Shown here one piece after another: positions 50,671-61,886 of a stretch of DNA of 64,000 nucleotides. The notes beneath the pieces are model-generated. The model saw only the letters and a list, made by a program, of their open reading frames with translations. It was not told the origin of the DNA and ran no database searches. The first letter of the stretch is position 1. Each line of letters opens with the position of its first letter. A program made the translations under genes and the position numbers. Source of the stretch: an uncultured Pelagibacteraceae bacterium (GTDB lineage Bacteria; Pseudomonadota; Alphaproteobacteria; Pelagibacterales; Pelagibacteraceae); NCBI GenBank assembly GCA_902540235.1, contig CACBLI010000006.1, forward strand, positions 31,352 through 95,351, given 5' to 3'.

Positions 50671-51615
50671 TTAGTGAGATAAAAACTTCTCAGCCTCTAG
50701 CGCTGCCATACATCCCATGCCAGCAGCAGTAACTGCCTGCCTAAATGTTTTATCTTTTACATCTCCCGCTGCGTAAACACCCGGTATATTTGTCTCTGTA
50801 GAGTCTGGTTTTGTTATTAAATAACCTTCTTTGTCCATATTAAGTTGATCTTTAAATAACTGGGTTGCAGGGTCATGACCAATAGCAATGAATACGCCAT
50901 CTAATTTTATATCATCAATTTTATTTGTTTTTACATTTTTAACTTTGATGCCCTTAACATTTTTTGGATCTTTGTCTCCAATTACATCCTCAACGACAGT
51001 ATCCCAAATAATTTCAATTTTTTTATTTTCCATAAGTTTTTTTTGAAGCAATTTTTCAGCTCTTAAACTATCTCTTCTATGAATTAATTTTACTTTCGAT
51101 GCAAATTTTGTAAGAAACATTGCTTCCTCAACAGCAGCATTACCCCCACCTACAACAGCAACTTCTTTATCTTTGAAGAAAAAACCATCACATGTTGCAC
51201 ACGCTGATACACCAAATCCTCTAAAATCTTGTTCAGATTTAATATTCAACCATCTAGCCTGGGCTCCTGTAGAAATAATTACACTATCAGCAGTATATTT
51301 TTGACCAGTGTCACCGATAGCTTCAAAAGGTGATGTTTTTAAATTCACTGAACTTATATGATCTTGGATCATTTCTGTTCCAACTGCTTTTGCTTGTTCT
51401 TTCATTTGATCCATAAGCCATGGACCTTGAATTACATCAGCAAATCCAGGAAAATTTTCAACATCCGTTGTTGTGGTTAATTGACCTCCAGGTTCCGATC
51501 CATAAACTAAAATTGGATTTAACATTGCTCTAGCAGCATAAACTGCAGCTGTATATCCAGCAGGACCGGATCCAATTATTAACACTTTTGTGTGTTTAGT
51601 TGGATTTTGATTCAT
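50671..51615 (-). CDS. trxB: Thioredoxin reductase
   Basis: NADPH-dependent flavoenzyme reducing thioredoxin. It has 314 residues. The FAD motif is VLIIGSGPAGYTAAVYAARA (about residue 11), the active CxxC is in GVSACATCDGFFF (about 138), the NADPH motif VAVVGGGNAAVEEA follows, and the C-terminal IPGVYAAGDVKDKTFRQ binds FAD. The gene starts 21 bp from divergent ELM1-like gene. It provides electrons for cytosolic thiol systems. Confidence 0.97.
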   Translation of the reverse strand: MNQNPTKHTKVLIIGSGPAGYTAAVYAARAMLNPILVYGSEPGGQLTTTTDVENFPGFADVIQGPWLMDQMKEQAKAVGTEMIQDHISSVNLKTSPFEAIGDTGQKYTADSVIISTGAQARWLNIKSEQDFRGFGVSACATCDGFFFKDKEVAVVGGGNAAVEEAMFLTKFASKVKLIHRRDSLRAEKLLQKKLMENKKIEIIWDTVVEDVIGDKDPKNVKGIKVKNVKTNKIDDIKLDGVFIAIGHDPATQLFKDQLNMDKEGYLITKPDSTETNIPGVYAAGDVKDKTFRQAVTAAGMGCMAALEAEKFLSH

Positions 51616-51636
51616 ATGACAGCTATATAGTGATTA

Positions 51637-52587
51637 ATGACTAAATTAAAAGGTTTATTATTGACCGAGGGAATGCATGGCATGATTAGCCAAGTCGAGG
51701 GGCTTGCGAAAGCTCTTAATCTTGAATTTATACACGAGAAAATTGAGCTAAATAGTTTTTGGAAAATGATTCCTCCAAAATTAACCCCTGCAAAGGATTT
51801 TGTTTTTAAAAATGATATTTCAAAAAAATTTAACATAGTAATTTCATGTGGAAGAAAAAGTGTAGTTCCATCAATTTTTTTAAAAAATAAATTTGGAAAT
51901 AAAATAATGAATATTCACATTCAGGATCCAAAAGTATCATTAAATAATTTTGATTTTGTTGTAGCACCAGAGCATGATGGTCTTGAGGGTATAAATGTTT
52001 TAAAAAGCAAAGGTGCAATTCATTATCTTACTGAAGCAGAATTATTAGAAAATACAAATTATCTTAAACCCCAAATTAAAAAAAAAAAAGTAATAGTGTT
52101 TATAGCTGGAGGTCCTAATAAATATTACGATTTTGACGATGAAATAATTGAAAATATTTTTGTTCAAACTAAAAAAAATTTTATCAACCAGGGTTATCAA
52201 CTAATTTTTATACCTTCAATGAGAACACCAAGAAGAACTGTAGATAAAGCACAAAACTTTTTTGATGATGATCAGATTATAATTTCAGATATTGATAAAA
52301 AAGCTTATTTGTCAGCACTTAGTCTAGCTGATCATATTATTGTAACATGTGACTCTACTTCTATGATATCAGAGGCAGCTATGACAGGAAGACCTATATA
52401 TGTGGCTCAAATGCCAACTATCAAAAAAAATATACGTTTCCAAAAATTTTTTGAACTTTTTAAATCATTAGATATAATTAAAAATTTAGAGGACAAAGTG
52501 GAAGAATGGAATTATAAAAAACTTAATGAAACTCATAGAATATCGAGGTATATAGAGAAACAATTTAAAGATTATGACTTTTCTTAA
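51637..52587 (+). CDS. ELM1-family protein (mitochondrial fission ELM1-like, DUF1022)
   Basis: A 316-residue protein with two Rossmann-like halves, resembling GT-B glycosyltransferases. It has LLLTEGMHGMISQVEGLAKAL at the N-terminus, VISCGRKSVVPSI (about residue 70), FIAGGPNKYYDF, and IVTCDSTSMISEAAMTGRPIYVA (about 245), the ELM1/DUF1022 signature. ELM1 acts in mitochondrial division in plants; the bacterial role is not settled. It overlaps the 2OG oxygenase-like gene by 14 bp, so the two are probably co-expressed. Confidence 0.85.
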   Translation: MTKLKGLLLTEGMHGMISQVEGLAKALNLEFIHEKIELNSFWKMIPPKLTPAKDFVFKNDISKKFNIVISCGRKSVVPSIFLKNKFGNKIMNIHIQDPKVSLNNFDFVVAPEHDGLEGINVLKSKGAIHYLTEAELLENTNYLKPQIKKKKVIVFIAGGPNKYYDFDDEIIENIFVQTKKNFINQGYQLIFIPSMRTPRRTVDKAQNFFDDDQIIISDIDKKAYLSALSLADHIIVTCDSTSMISEAAMTGRPIYVAQMPTIKKNIRFQKFFELFKSLDIIKNLEDKVEEWNYKKLNETHRISRYIEKQFKDYDFS

Positions 52588-53236
52588 TTCTATATTAAAA
52601 AATTCAAAAAAGTATGAATTTCCATTCAATCACTGGGAATACAACAACGCTTTAAGTGAAGAGGCAATTAAGGAAATTGAAGGTGCAGATATTCCCGACG
52701 TAAGCAAACATAACCTAAATTACGATGGTACAAGAGCAATAGACGGTGGTGCTGCAGAGTTCAGAGAGGGTATAGCTTCGGGCGGCAAGGCAATAAAATT
52801 TAGATGCTTTGTAACAAAAGAAAATGCTTCACAATTTCCAAGTTTAGTAAAATTCATTAATGAACTTCAATCTAAAAAAACATGCGAAACTATTTCAAAA
52901 ATGATCAAGAAAGATTTATCTGGTTCATATGTAAGACTTGAAGTTATATGTGATCGTGAAGGTTTTTGGTTAAAGCCACATTGTGATATTAAAGAAAAAT
53001 TAATGTCGGGACTTATTTTTGTAAATAATGCAAATGAGTCCGAGGATTTAGGGACTGATTTTTACAATGAAAAACTAGAAAAAGTTAAGACTGTTCCCTA
53101 CAAGCATAATTACGGTTACCTATTTACAAGCGGTCCAAACACATGGCACGGTATGGAAAAGAAAAAAATTATTAAAGAAAGAAGATGTATTCAAGTTAAC
53201 TATGTTACATTTAAAACTGACTGGAAGGTTGACTAA
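52574..53236 (+). CDS. 2-oxoglutarate/Fe(II)-dependent oxygenase-like protein
   Basis: A 220-residue protein. The HxD iron motif is in [20 protein letters not shown] (His about 136, Asp about 138), and the distal His with an Arg is in [25 protein letters not shown] (split: His near 193, Arg near 205). This is the 2OG-Fe(II) pattern HxD...H...R. The substrate is unknown. It overlaps the ELM1-like gene by 14 bp and shares a CTAA stop overlap with convergent carB. Confidence 0.75.
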   Translation: MTFLNSILKNSKKYEFPFNHWEYNNALSEEAIKEIEGADIPDVSKHNLNYDGTRAIDGGAAEFREGIASGGKAIKFRCFVTKENASQFPSLVKFINELQSKKTCETISKMIKKDLSGSYVRLEVICDREGFWLKPHCDIKEKLMSGLIFVNNANESEDLGTDFYNEKLEKVKTVPYKHNYGYLFTSGPNTWHGMEKKKIIKERRCIQVNYVTFKTDWKVD

Positions 53237-56200
53237 ACATTTTGCAGCGATGTAACTTCTAATTTTTTTGTTTTAAGGGATTTAATACCCTCAATACATG
53301 CTAGAGCAGTTGACATATTTGTACAATAAGGCACTTTATTTTTAAGTGTCGCTCTTCTTAAAGCAATGGCATCATTTAATCTGTGCTCAGTATTGCCACC
53401 ACCGGTATTAATAACTAGGGCTATTTTTTTTGAGTCTAGAACATCAACTATATGAGGCGATCCACTACTTACTTTATTAATAACTTTACACTTCATGCCA
53501 TGTTTTTGGATATAATCAGCGGTTCCTTTTGTTGCACATAAATTAAATTCTAGTTTGATAAGTTCTTTTGCAAGTTCAATACCCTCATCTTTATGAGAGT
53601 TTTTTAAAGATAAAAAAGCTAGTCCTTTGGTTGGCAATGAATTAGAGGATGCTATTTGACTTTTTGCATAGGCCATTCCAAAATTTTTATCAAATCCCAT
53701 TACCTCTCCAGTTGATTTCATTTCTGGACCTAATAATAAGTCACTGTTAGGAAATTTATTAAATGGAAAAACCGCCTCTTTTACAGCAAACATACCTTTA
53801 GATTTATCTTTTAAATTAAATTTTGAGAGTTTCTCACCAGCCATAACTCTTGAGGCTATTTTTGCTAATGGTAGTCCTTTTGCTTTTGATACAAAAGGAA
53901 CTGTCCGACTTGCTCTGGGATTTACTTCGATTACAAAAATCTCATCTTTTTTAATTGCAAACTGAACATTCATGAAACCTTTTACTTTTAAAGCTAGGGC
54001 TAAATTTTTTGTTTGTCTCTCTATTTCTTTAATTAAAAAGGGCTTAATAGAAACAGGAGGCAGGCTACAAGCAGAGTCACCAGAATGAATTCCTGCTTCC
54101 TCGATATGTTGCATGATCCCTGCAACATGTACTTGTTTACCATCGGATATAGCATCTACATCAACTTCCATTGCATGATCTATAAATTTATCAATAAGGA
54201 TTGGGTTTTTTTCAGCAGCTTTAAAAGCCTCTTCCACAAAATTTTTCAACTGGCTCTTTTCATAAACAATTTCCATCGCCCTTCCTCCAAGAACATAAGA
54301 AGGTCTTACCATTAAAGGCAAGCCTATTTTTTCTGATATCTCAATTGCTTGTTTGAAATTTTCAGCTATTCCACTTTTAGCCTGATTTAAATTTAATTTT
54401 TCTAATAATTTTCTGAACCTGTCTCTGTCTTCTGCAAGGTCAATAGATGAGTATTGGGTTCCTAAAATGGGAAGATTATTATCATATAAAAATTTGGCTA
54501 ATTTAATTGGAGTTTGGCCACCAAATTGTGTGATTACACCAATTAAATTTCCTTTAACTTTTTCCCTGTTAATAATGTTAAAAACATACTCCTCTTTTAA
54601 AGGTTCAAAATATAATCTATCACTAGTATCATAATCTGTTGAGACCGTTTCAGGATTACAGTTTATCATAATAGTCTCAAAACCAACTGATTTTAAGGCG
54701 AAACTAGCCTGACAACAGCAGTAATCAAATTCTATTCCTTGTCCTATTCTATTAGGTCCTCCTCCTAATATTATAATCTTTTTTTTTGCTGACGGATCAG
54801 CTTCGCACTCTGAATTTATTGAGAAATTTCTTTGATATGTTGAGTACATATATGGTGTAAATGATTTAAATTCTGCTGCACAAGTATCAACTTTTTTGAA
54901 TACTGGTAGAATTTTAAGTGCAGTTCTTTTTTGTCTTACAATATTTTCTGATAAATTTGAAAGCTCAGAAAGTTTTTTATCTGAAAATCCCATTGATTTA
55001 ATTTGATTAAAATCATCGAAATTTTTAGGTATTCCATTATTCTTAATCTTAATTTCATAATCTATTATTTCTTTAATTTGGTTTAAGAACCATGGATCAA
55101 TTTTTGATAAGTTATAGATTTTTTTAAGATTTATTTTTTTTCTTACTGCTTCGGCAACAAGTAGGATTTTATTAGGAATATTCTCTTTAAGCTTTTTCTC
55201 AATTTGTTTTTTATTTAAATTAAATATCCTATCTAGTCCCGAAAAACCTGTTTCAAGCGATACTAATGCTTTTTGAATAGACTCTTTAAAATTTCTGCCA
55301 ATAGCCATTGCTTCCCCAACAGATTTCATTGAAGTTCCCAGAACTTCAGGAGAAGTTGAAAATTTTTCAAAAGTAAATCTTGGAATTTTTGTTACAACAT
55401 AATCTATTGTTGGCTCAAATGATGCTGGAGTGACTTTAGTAATTTCATTTTTTAATTCGTCTAATGTGTAACCAACAGCAAGTTTTGCAGCAACTTTTGC
55501 AATAGGAAAACCAGTTGCTTTTGATGCAAGAGCAGATGATCTTGATACTCTGGGATTCATCTCTATTATAACCATTCGCCCATTTTTTGGATTAATTGCA
55601 AATTGAACGTTTGAACCACCTGTTTCAACTCCAATTTTTCTTAAACATGCAATCGAGGCATTTCGCATTACTTGATATTCCTTATCAGTTAACGTGAGCG
55701 CAGGAGCAACTGTCACTGAGTCTCCAGTATGTATTCCCATTGGATCCACGTTTTCTATTGAACAAATAATTATACAATTATCTTTTTTATCTCTTACGAC
55801 TTCCATTTCAAATTCTTTCCAGCCCTCTAGACATTCTTCTACAAGAACTTGGCTTACAGGAGACTCATGCAAACCGTTTTTAATTATTTTAAAGTAGTCC
55901 TTTTTATTCTTTGCTATTCCTCCCCCCAAACCCCCAAGTGTAAAAGCTGGTCTTATTATTGTAGGTAAACCTATTTTTTTTAAAACTTTTGACGCTTGTT
56001 TTATATTGTTTATGACTTCAGATTTAGGAAGATCTAAACCAATATCAATCATATTTTTCCTAAACTTCTTTCTATCTTCTGCATTTGCAATAGCATTTGA
56101 ATTTGCACCAATTAATTCAATTCTATGTTTTTTTAAAATTCCTTTTTTCTCAGCCTCCATAGCAAGGTTAAGGGCAGTTTGACCACCCATTGTAGGAAGA

Positions 56201-56457
56201 ATTGCATTTGGTTTTTCTTTTTTAAGAATTTTTTCCAAAACTTCTAAAGTAATAGGCTCAATATAGGTTTTATCAGCAACATCTGGATCTGTCATAATTG
56301 TTGCTGGATTTGAATTAATTAAAACAACTTTATAACCTTCATCTTTTAATGCCTTACAAGCCTGAGTGCCAGAATAATCAAATTCGCAGGCCTGACCAAT
56401 AATAATTGGACCAGCACCCACAACTAAAATTTTCTTAAGATCTTTTCTTTTTGGCAT
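53233..56457 (-). CDS. carB: Carbamoyl-phosphate synthase large subunit
   Basis: Makes carbamoyl phosphate for arginine and pyrimidines. It has 1074 residues: two ATP-grasp halves ([21 protein letters not shown] at the N-terminus and [20 protein letters not shown] near the middle), repeated [12 protein letters not shown] and [13 protein letters not shown] motifs, and a C-terminal MGS-like regulatory domain with [18 protein letters not shown]. It overlaps carA by 23 bp, so carAB is one operon. Confidence 0.97.
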   Translation of the reverse strand: MPKRKDLKKILVVGAGPIIIGQACEFDYSGTQACKALKDEGYKVVLINSNPATIMTDPDVADKTYIEPITLEVLEKILKKEKPNAILPTMGGQTALNLAMEAEKKGILKKHRIELIGANSNAIANAEDRKKFRKNMIDIGLDLPKSEVINNIKQASKVLKKIGLPTIIRPAFTLGGLGGGIAKNKKDYFKIIKNGLHESPVSQVLVEECLEGWKEFEMEVVRDKKDNCIIICSIENVDPMGIHTGDSVTVAPALTLTDKEYQVMRNASIACLRKIGVETGGSNVQFAINPKNGRMVIIEMNPRVSRSSALASKATGFPIAKVAAKLAVGYTLDELKNEITKVTPASFEPTIDYVVTKIPRFTFEKFSTSPEVLGTSMKSVGEAMAIGRNFKESIQKALVSLETGFSGLDRIFNLNKKQIEKKLKENIPNKILLVAEAVRKKINLKKIYNLSKIDPWFLNQIKEIIDYEIKIKNNGIPKNFDDFNQIKSMGFSDKKLSELSNLSENIVRQKRTALKILPVFKKVDTCAAEFKSFTPYMYSTYQRNFSINSECEADPSAKKKIIILGGGPNRIGQGIEFDYCCCQASFALKSVGFETIMINCNPETVSTDYDTSDRLYFEPLKEEYVFNIINREKVKGNLIGVITQFGGQTPIKLAKFLYDNNLPILGTQYSSIDLAEDRDRFRKLLEKLNLNQAKSGIAENFKQAIEISEKIGLPLMVRPSYVLGGRAMEIVYEKSQLKNFVEEAFKAAEKNPILIDKFIDHAMEVDVDAISDGKQVHVAGIMQHIEEAGIHSGDSACSLPPVSIKPFLIKEIERQTKNLALALKVKGFMNVQFAIKKDEIFVIEVNPRASRTVPFVSKAKGLPLAKIASRVMAGEKLSKFNLKDKSKGMFAVKEAVFPFNKFPNSDLLLGPEMKSTGEVMGFDKNFGMAYAKSQIASSNSLPTKGLAFLSLKNSHKDEGIELAKELIKLEFNLCATKGTADYIQKHGMKCKVINKVSSGSPHIVDVLDSKKIALVINTGGGNTEHRLNDAIALRRATLKNKVPYCTNMSTALACIEGIKSLKTKKLEVTSLQNV

Positions 56458-57628
56458 TCTTTCTCATGTTGTTAATAAATTCTTGAAATAAATAAACACT
56501 ATCTTGCGGTCCTGGGTTTGACTCAGGATGATACTGAACTGAGAACACAGGTTCATTGTTTAACCTTATTCCCTCTATACTGTTATCAAACAAAGACTTA
56601 TGTGTAATCTTAATATTTTTTGGTAAATTTTCTCTAACAACTTCAAAGCCATGATTTTGACTGGTAATTTCTACATTATCATTAATTAAATTTTTAACAG
56701 GATGATTTGCTCCTCTGTGTCCTAATTTCATTTTCTTTGTTTTACCCCCTAATGAAAGTGCAAGTATTTGATGTCCTAGACAAATACCAAATAATGGCAT
56801 TTTCTTTTGAATAAGATTTCGAATTATTTGAATAGCATATTTTCCTGTTGCTGCTGGATCTCCTGGTCCATTAGATAAAAAGACACCATTAGGTTTAAGA
56901 GCTAAAATTCTTTCTGCAGATGTTTTACAAGGAACTACAGTAACTTTACAATTAAAATCAGAAAAATACCTTAAAATATTTTTTTTAATTCCATAATCTA
57001 TTGCAACTACATGAAATGAATTTCTATTATTTTTTATATAACCGTGTTCTTTTTTCCAAGTTTTAAGTCCTTTCCAAATATAATTTTTTTGTGTAGTGAC
57101 TTTTTCTGCAAGATCTAAATTTTTTAATCCACTCCATCTTATTGTAGAGTTAGTAAGTTTATTTATATTAAATTTACTTTTTTTTGAGTATGCGATGGTT
57201 CCTTTTGGAGCACCTTTATCTCTGATAAAACTCGTTAAACTTCTTGTATCAAGTCCAGTAATTCCAACTATCTTGTTCTTTTTTAACCAAGCATCTAAGT
57301 GTTGAAAAGACCTATAGTTTGATGGTGAGGTTATCTCAGAATTAAAAATTACTCCTTTTGTCCATATTTTATCAGCCTCAAAATCTTCTTTGTTGGTTCC
57401 CACATTTCCAATATGAGGGAAAGTGAAGTTGATTATTTGCCCTGCATATGAAGGATCAGATATTATCTCTTGGTATCCAGTTAACGAAGTATTAAAACAA
57501 ACTTCACCAGTTGCTTCTCCTTGATATCCAATACCAATTCCCTTAAATACCTTTTTATTTTCAAGAACTAAAATGCCTGTATAATTTTGTGATTTTTTTA
57601 AGTGAGTTTTTTTTACTTTTTTGATCAA
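56435..57628 (-). CDS. carA: Carbamoyl-phosphate synthase small subunit (glutaminase)
   Basis: Glutamine amidotransferase subunit supplying ammonia to CarB. It has 397 residues with a TTG start at 57628. No ATG is available, and the family sequence begins near [18 protein letters not shown]. The N-terminal CPSase domain has [20 protein letters not shown]. The class I GATase has the nucleophile in [12 protein letters not shown] (about residue 279) and the His/Glu in [13 protein letters not shown] (about 367). A good promoter lies just upstream. Confidence 0.96.
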   Translation of the reverse strand: MIKKVKKTHLKKSQNYTGILVLENKKVFKGIGIGYQGEATGEVCFNTSLTGYQEIISDPSYAGQIINFTFPHIGNVGTNKEDFEADKIWTKGVIFNSEITSPSNYRSFQHLDAWLKKNKIVGITGLDTRSLTSFIRDKGAPKGTIAYSKKSKFNINKLTNSTIRWSGLKNLDLAEKVTTQKNYIWKGLKTWKKEHGYIKNNRNSFHVVAIDYGIKKNILRYFSDFNCKVTVVPCKTSAERILALKPNGVFLSNGPGDPAATGKYAIQIIRNLIQKKMPLFGICLGHQILALSLGGKTKKMKLGHRGANHPVKNLINDNVEITSQNHGFEVVRENLPKNIKITHKSLFDNSIEGIRLNNEPVFSVQYHPESNPGPQDSVYLFQEFINNMRKNAKKKRS

Positions 57629-57649
57629 TTACAACTCATAAGTTAAAGG

Positions 57650-57678
57650 TCTATACAATAATTGATTTATTATCGCAA
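57650..57678 (-). promoter_or_regulatory. Sigma-70-type promoter for carAB
   Basis: On the minus strand TTGCGA (57678-57673) is followed after exactly 17 bp by TATAGA (57655-57650). Transcription would start near 57643, leaving about 15 nt before the TTG start of carA. No attenuator or pyrimidine-linked leader was found in the remaining divergent region (about 125 bp shared with yqeY). Confidence 0.5.
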
Positions 57679-57753
57679 CAGAGATGTATTATAAAATTGT
57701 AAAAAAACAATTTTTCTTTTGAAGAATTTTATCTTTAAAGTAGATTAAAAATT

Positions 57754-58215
57754 ATGTCATTAAAAGTAACGATAGAAACTGAATATAAAAATGCGCTTAA
57801 ATCTAAAGATAAGAATAAAATATCAACTTATAGGTTAATTTTATCATCAATCAAGGATCTTGATATAATAAATCGATCTGGCCCTAATAAAAAAGAGACA
57901 GATGACGAGGACATAAAAAAATTATTAAAAAAAATGATGAAACAAAGAGCCGAATCAATTGATATTTATAAGAAAAATAATAGATCCGATCTATTAGAAA
58001 TTGAGCAAAATGAATTTAATATTCTATCAAGTTTTCTCCCAAAACAACTTAGTGAGGAAGACACTAAAAAAATATGTGAGAAAATTATTTCTAAATTAGG
58101 TGCAAACTCTATTAAAGATATGGGAAAAGTAATGGGAGAATTAAAAAAACAACATGCTGATGAAATTAATTTTTCAAAAGCTGGAGCTATATTAAAAGAA
58201 TTATTAAATAAATAA
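57754..58215 (+). CDS. GatB/YqeY domain protein
   Basis: A 153-residue helical protein of the YqeY family, related to the tRNA-binding tail of GatB. MSLKVTIETEYKNALKSKDK, RLILSSIKDLDI, VLKKMMKQRAESIDIY-like segments, FLPKQLSEEDTKKICEKII and IKDMGKVMGELKKQHADEI match the family. The function is unclear, perhaps tRNA-related amidase. It is directly followed by dnaG (1-bp overlap), a common yqeY-dnaG-rpoD order in proteobacteria. Confidence 0.9.
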   Translation: MSLKVTIETEYKNALKSKDKNKISTYRLILSSIKDLDIINRSGPNKKETDDEDIKKLLKKMMKQRAESIDIYKKNNRSDLLEIEQNEFNILSSFLPKQLSEEDTKKICEKIISKLGANSIKDMGKVMGELKKQHADEINFSKAGAILKELLNK

Positions 58216-59990
58216 TGAAATATCCAAAAGAATATTTAGATGAAATTAAAACACGTCTAAAAGTTTCAAGTGTTGTCTCTAAAGTTGTAGCTTTAAAAAA
58301 AAGAGGAAAGGAGTTTGTTGGATTATCACCATTTAAAAATGAGAAGACGCCCTCCTTTACAGTCAATGATGAAAAAGAATTTTATCATTGTTTTGCAACC
58401 TCAGAGCATGGAAATATTTTTGATTTCGTTATGAAGACTCAAAATTTAAGGTTTGGAGAGGCAGTAAAATATCTTGCTAATATTGCAGGGATGCAACCGT
58501 ATCTTTTCACAAAACAAGATGAAGAGAGAGAAAAAAAATGGAAGGAGTATTTATCAATTTATAGCAAGTATGTTGATTATTACCATCATCAGTTGTTAAA
58601 AAACGAAAAACTTTCGAATGCTAGAGATTATTTAAAGAATAGATCATTAAGCAAAGTAGAGGTTAAAAAATTTAAGATTGGTTTTGTTGAAAAAAATCCA
58701 AGTTTTTTTGATGAACTAAAAAAAGAATTTAGTGAAAAAACTTTATTAGAAAGTGGTTTATTTTATTTTGATGAAAAGAAAAGAAAGTGCGTAGAAAGGT
58801 TTAAAGGAAGATTGATATTTCCAATAAATAATATCTCAGGACACCCAATCGCTTTGGGCGGTAGAATAATAGAAAATTTAGATTACTTAGCAAAATATAT
58901 TAATTCACCGGAGACAAATTTTTTTAAAAAAGGTTCGAGTCTTTATAATTTAGATTTAGCAAGAAAATTATCTAATAAGCTAGATCATATTTTTTTGGTC
59001 GAAGGTTATATGGATGTAGTTGGGTTAAATAAAAATGGAGTTGAAAATGTTGTTGCAAATCTTGGTACTTCTTTAACTGATAAACAAATTTTAACATTAA
59101 ATCAATTCTTTGATGATATTATAATCTGTTTTGATGGAGATGAAAGTGGATATAAAGCTGCTTTAAGGGCAGCAGAAAATTCTATAAAAGAATTGAAACC
59201 TGAAAAACAAATATCTTTTTTATTTTTACCAGATAAAGAAGACCCTGATAGTTTTGTAAATAAAAATGGAAAAAATTTTTTTTTAGATTTTACAAAACAG
59301 AACAAATTATCAATTCATCAATTTATTTTCAGCCATTATAAAAAACAAACTGAAAATAATCCCTCTTCAATGGCAATATTTGAGAAAAAACTTAGATCAA
59401 TAACAAATACAATAAAAGATAATTTTATTAAAAAATATGTTCTTGAATTTTTTTTAGAGAAAATCTCAGAATTAACACCACATTTTAATCAAAATAAAAA
59501 TAAATTATTTGTAAGAAAAACAAAATCACTTGAAAAAACAAAAAAAATTTTTAACGAAAGCCAAGACATTACTGCGGTAGAATTAAAAGAGTTTTCTTTA
59601 TTATATTTGCTATTAAATAATTTATCTTTTTTTCAATCAAATATTCATTTAGTAGAAAATATCAAATTATTTACAGAAATTAATAAACAGATATTTAATT
59701 CAATAATTAATAAATTAAGATTAAATGAAACTGTTAATATTGAAAAATTCGATTTCGATAAACAATTACTAGAAAAGATAAACAAGTTTGCGCCAATTAA
59801 ACATATTCTAAAAAACAAACCTAAAAATGATAATCGAGTGATAGAGTTGCTGGATGATATTTCAAAAGATTTATTTAATCATGATTTAGAGTTAAGAATT
59901 CAAGAATTAGAATCAAAGTTTTCAAAAGATTTAAGTGAAACAACATTTAACAAGCTAAAAGAGCTTAAAAATGAGAGAAAAATCAACTAA
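58215..59990 (+). CDS. dnaG: DNA primase with degenerate zinc-binding motif
   Basis: Makes RNA primers at the replication fork. It has 591 residues. The N-terminal CHC2 domain reads GLSPFKNEKTPSFTV...YHCFATSEHGN: only one of the four zinc ligands remains (Cys about 59; the others are Ser 38, Lys 41 and Thr 62). I recall that other alphaproteobacterial primases are also degenerate here. The TOPRIM domain has FLVEGYMDVVGL (about residue 257) and IICFDGDESGYKAALRAA (about 300). The C-terminal helicase-binding part is divergent and Lys-rich. rpoD follows. Confidence 0.95.
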   Translation: MKYPKEYLDEIKTRLKVSSVVSKVVALKKRGKEFVGLSPFKNEKTPSFTVNDEKEFYHCFATSEHGNIFDFVMKTQNLRFGEAVKYLANIAGMQPYLFTKQDEEREKKWKEYLSIYSKYVDYYHHQLLKNEKLSNARDYLKNRSLSKVEVKKFKIGFVEKNPSFFDELKKEFSEKTLLESGLFYFDEKKRKCVERFKGRLIFPINNISGHPIALGGRIIENLDYLAKYINSPETNFFKKGSSLYNLDLARKLSNKLDHIFLVEGYMDVVGLNKNGVENVVANLGTSLTDKQILTLNQFFDDIIICFDGDESGYKAALRAAENSIKELKPEKQISFLFLPDKEDPDSFVNKNGKNFFLDFTKQNKLSIHQFIFSHYKKQTENNPSSMAIFEKKLRSITNTIKDNFIKKYVLEFFLEKISELTPHFNQNKNKLFVRKTKSLEKTKKIFNESQDITAVELKEFSLLYLLLNNLSFFQSNIHLVENIKLFTEINKQIFNSIINKLRLNETVNIEKFDFDKQLLEKINKFAPIKHILKNKPKNDNRVIELLDDISKDLFNHDLELRIQELESKFSKDLSETTFNKLKELKNERKIN

Positions 59991-60057
59991 TATGAATAAA
60001 TTAGCGATGGATTTTTGCTAATTTGATATTATATAAGATCCTCTAATTTAGATTGCT

Positions 60058-61875
60058 GTGGAAAGAATAATTACAAAATCATTCGCAAGGTTAATGGGTC
60101 GTGGTACCCATAGAGGCTTCATCACTTACGAGGAACTAAGTAAATCACTTGGTAAAAGAAATTTATCTGATGAAAATTTAGCTCAAGCATTTATTCATAT
60201 TCTAGATGAAAAAGTTACATTAGTTGAAAAAAAATCTGATTTTAAATCTTTAAGAAAAAAAGAAAATTCGACAAAAGAAGAAGGCAAAACAATTGATAAA
60301 AGCGATGATCCTATCAGGATGTATTTAAGAGAGATGGGTGGAGTTGAATTATTGTCACGAGAGGGTGAAATTGCGATTGCAAAAAGGATTGAGGCTGGAA
60401 AAGATATTATGTTAATAGCCTTGTCCCAAAGTCCAATAACAGCTCAACAATTTTTTGAATGGAATGAAAAATTGCAAAAAGATGAAATTTTAGTGAGAGA
60501 GATTATTGATATCGATACTAATTATATGGAAGATGAGAGTACCGGACAGAGTGCAAAACAAAAGAATTCAGGTGATGATGAAAGTGTTAATGAGGATGTA
60601 GATGAAGATTTCAACCCAACTCTTGCAGCGATGGAAACAGAGATTAAACCTAAAGTTCTTAAAACTGTAAATACACTTACAAAAGAATATACTAAACTAA
60701 TAAAATACCAAAAAGAGAAACTAGAATGTTTGTTAAAATCTAGGATTTTTTCTTCATCTAAAGAAAAGACTTATGAAAAAATTATTAATGATATTCTAGT
60801 AAATATTAAAACTCTTCAACTTTCTCCGTCTGTCTTAGAGGAACTTGTCCAAAGACACTATTCTGAAAATAAAAAGATCATCTCTTTGGAGGGAAATTTG
60901 TTAAGATTAGCAATGGATCAAAAAATCTCAAGGAATGAATTTATTAAATTTTATATTGGTAATGAAATAAATCCAAATTTAAAGAAATTTTTAGATACGA
61001 ATCAAGAATGGAAAAAGTTTTTTTCAAAAAATCAAAATGAATTTAAAAATATCAGAGAGAGATTAATAGAAATTAGTCATAAACTTGGTATATCAGTAAC
61101 GGACTATAAAAAATTAGTAAGCAGGATCCAAAAAGGTGAAAAAGAGTCTCGTATTGCAAAAAAGGAAATGGTAGAAGCTAACTTAAGATTAGTCATTTCT
61201 ATCGCAAAAAAATACACAAATAGAGGTTTACAATTTCTTGATTTGATACAAGAAGGCAACATAGGATTAATGAAAGCAGTTGATAAATTTGAGTACCGTA
61301 GAGGATATAAATTTTCAACATATGCGACCTGGTGGATACGACAGGCTATAACCAGATCTATAGCAGATCAAGCAAGGACTATTAGAATTCCTGTGCATAT
61401 GATAGAGACAATTAACAAAATTGTAAGAACACAAAGACTAATTTTAAGTGAGTTTGGTAGAGAAGCTACTCCAGAAGAATTGGCCAAAAAACTTAGAATG
61501 CCATTAGATAAAGTAAGAAAAGTTCTGAAAATTTCAAAGGAACCAGTTTCATTAGAAAAACCAGTTGGTGATGAGGAAGACAGTAGTTTGGGTGATTTTA
61601 TAGAAGACACTAAAGCTCTGGCCCCTTTAGAACAAGCAATTAAATCAAATCTTGGAGAGGCAACTACAAAAATTTTATCAACACTCACGCCTAGAGAGGA
61701 AAGAGTTTTAAGAATGAGATTTGGTGTAGGTATGAACACAGATCATACATTAGAAGAAGTAGGACTGCAATTTTCAGTCACTAGAGAGCGTATAAGACAA
61801 ATAGAAGCTAAAGCTTTAAGAAAATTAAAACATCCTAGTAGATCAAAACAATTAAAAAGTTTTCTAGAGAGTTGA
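60058..61875 (+). CDS. rpoD: Primary sigma factor RpoD (sigma-70)
   Basis: Housekeeping sigma factor. It has 605 residues with a GTG start at 60058. A compact region 1.1-like part ([15 protein letters not shown]) is followed by region 1.2 ([22 protein letters not shown]), a long acidic non-conserved region ([10 protein letters not shown]), region 2 ([20 protein letters not shown], then [18 protein letters not shown]), region 3 ([13 protein letters not shown]) and region 4.2 ([24 protein letters not shown], about residue 560). It probably reads the near-consensus promoters seen in this window. Confidence 0.97.
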   Translation: MERIITKSFARLMGRGTHRGFITYEELSKSLGKRNLSDENLAQAFIHILDEKVTLVEKKSDFKSLRKKENSTKEEGKTIDKSDDPIRMYLREMGGVELLSREGEIAIAKRIEAGKDIMLIALSQSPITAQQFFEWNEKLQKDEILVREIIDIDTNYMEDESTGQSAKQKNSGDDESVNEDVDEDFNPTLAAMETEIKPKVLKTVNTLTKEYTKLIKYQKEKLECLLKSRIFSSSKEKTYEKIINDILVNIKTLQLSPSVLEELVQRHYSENKKIISLEGNLLRLAMDQKISRNEFIKFYIGNEINPNLKKFLDTNQEWKKFFSKNQNEFKNIRERLIEISHKLGISVTDYKKLVSRIQKGEKESRIAKKEMVEANLRLVISIAKKYTNRGLQFLDLIQEGNIGLMKAVDKFEYRRGYKFSTYATWWIRQAITRSIADQARTIRIPVHMIETINKIVRTQRLILSEFGREATPEELAKKLRMPLDKVRKVLKISKEPVSLEKPVGDEEDSSLGDFIEDTKALAPLEQAIKSNLGEATTKILSTLTPREERVLRMRFGVGMNTDHTLEEVGLQFSVTRERIRQIEAKALRKLKHPSRSKQLKSFLES

Positions 61876-61886
61876 TGCTTTTTTAA

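Noticed and set aside
57629..57753. Attenuator or riboswitch in the carA/yqeY gap
   Set aside because: No leader peptide or stable paired structure recognised; only a promoter-like pair of boxes for carA.
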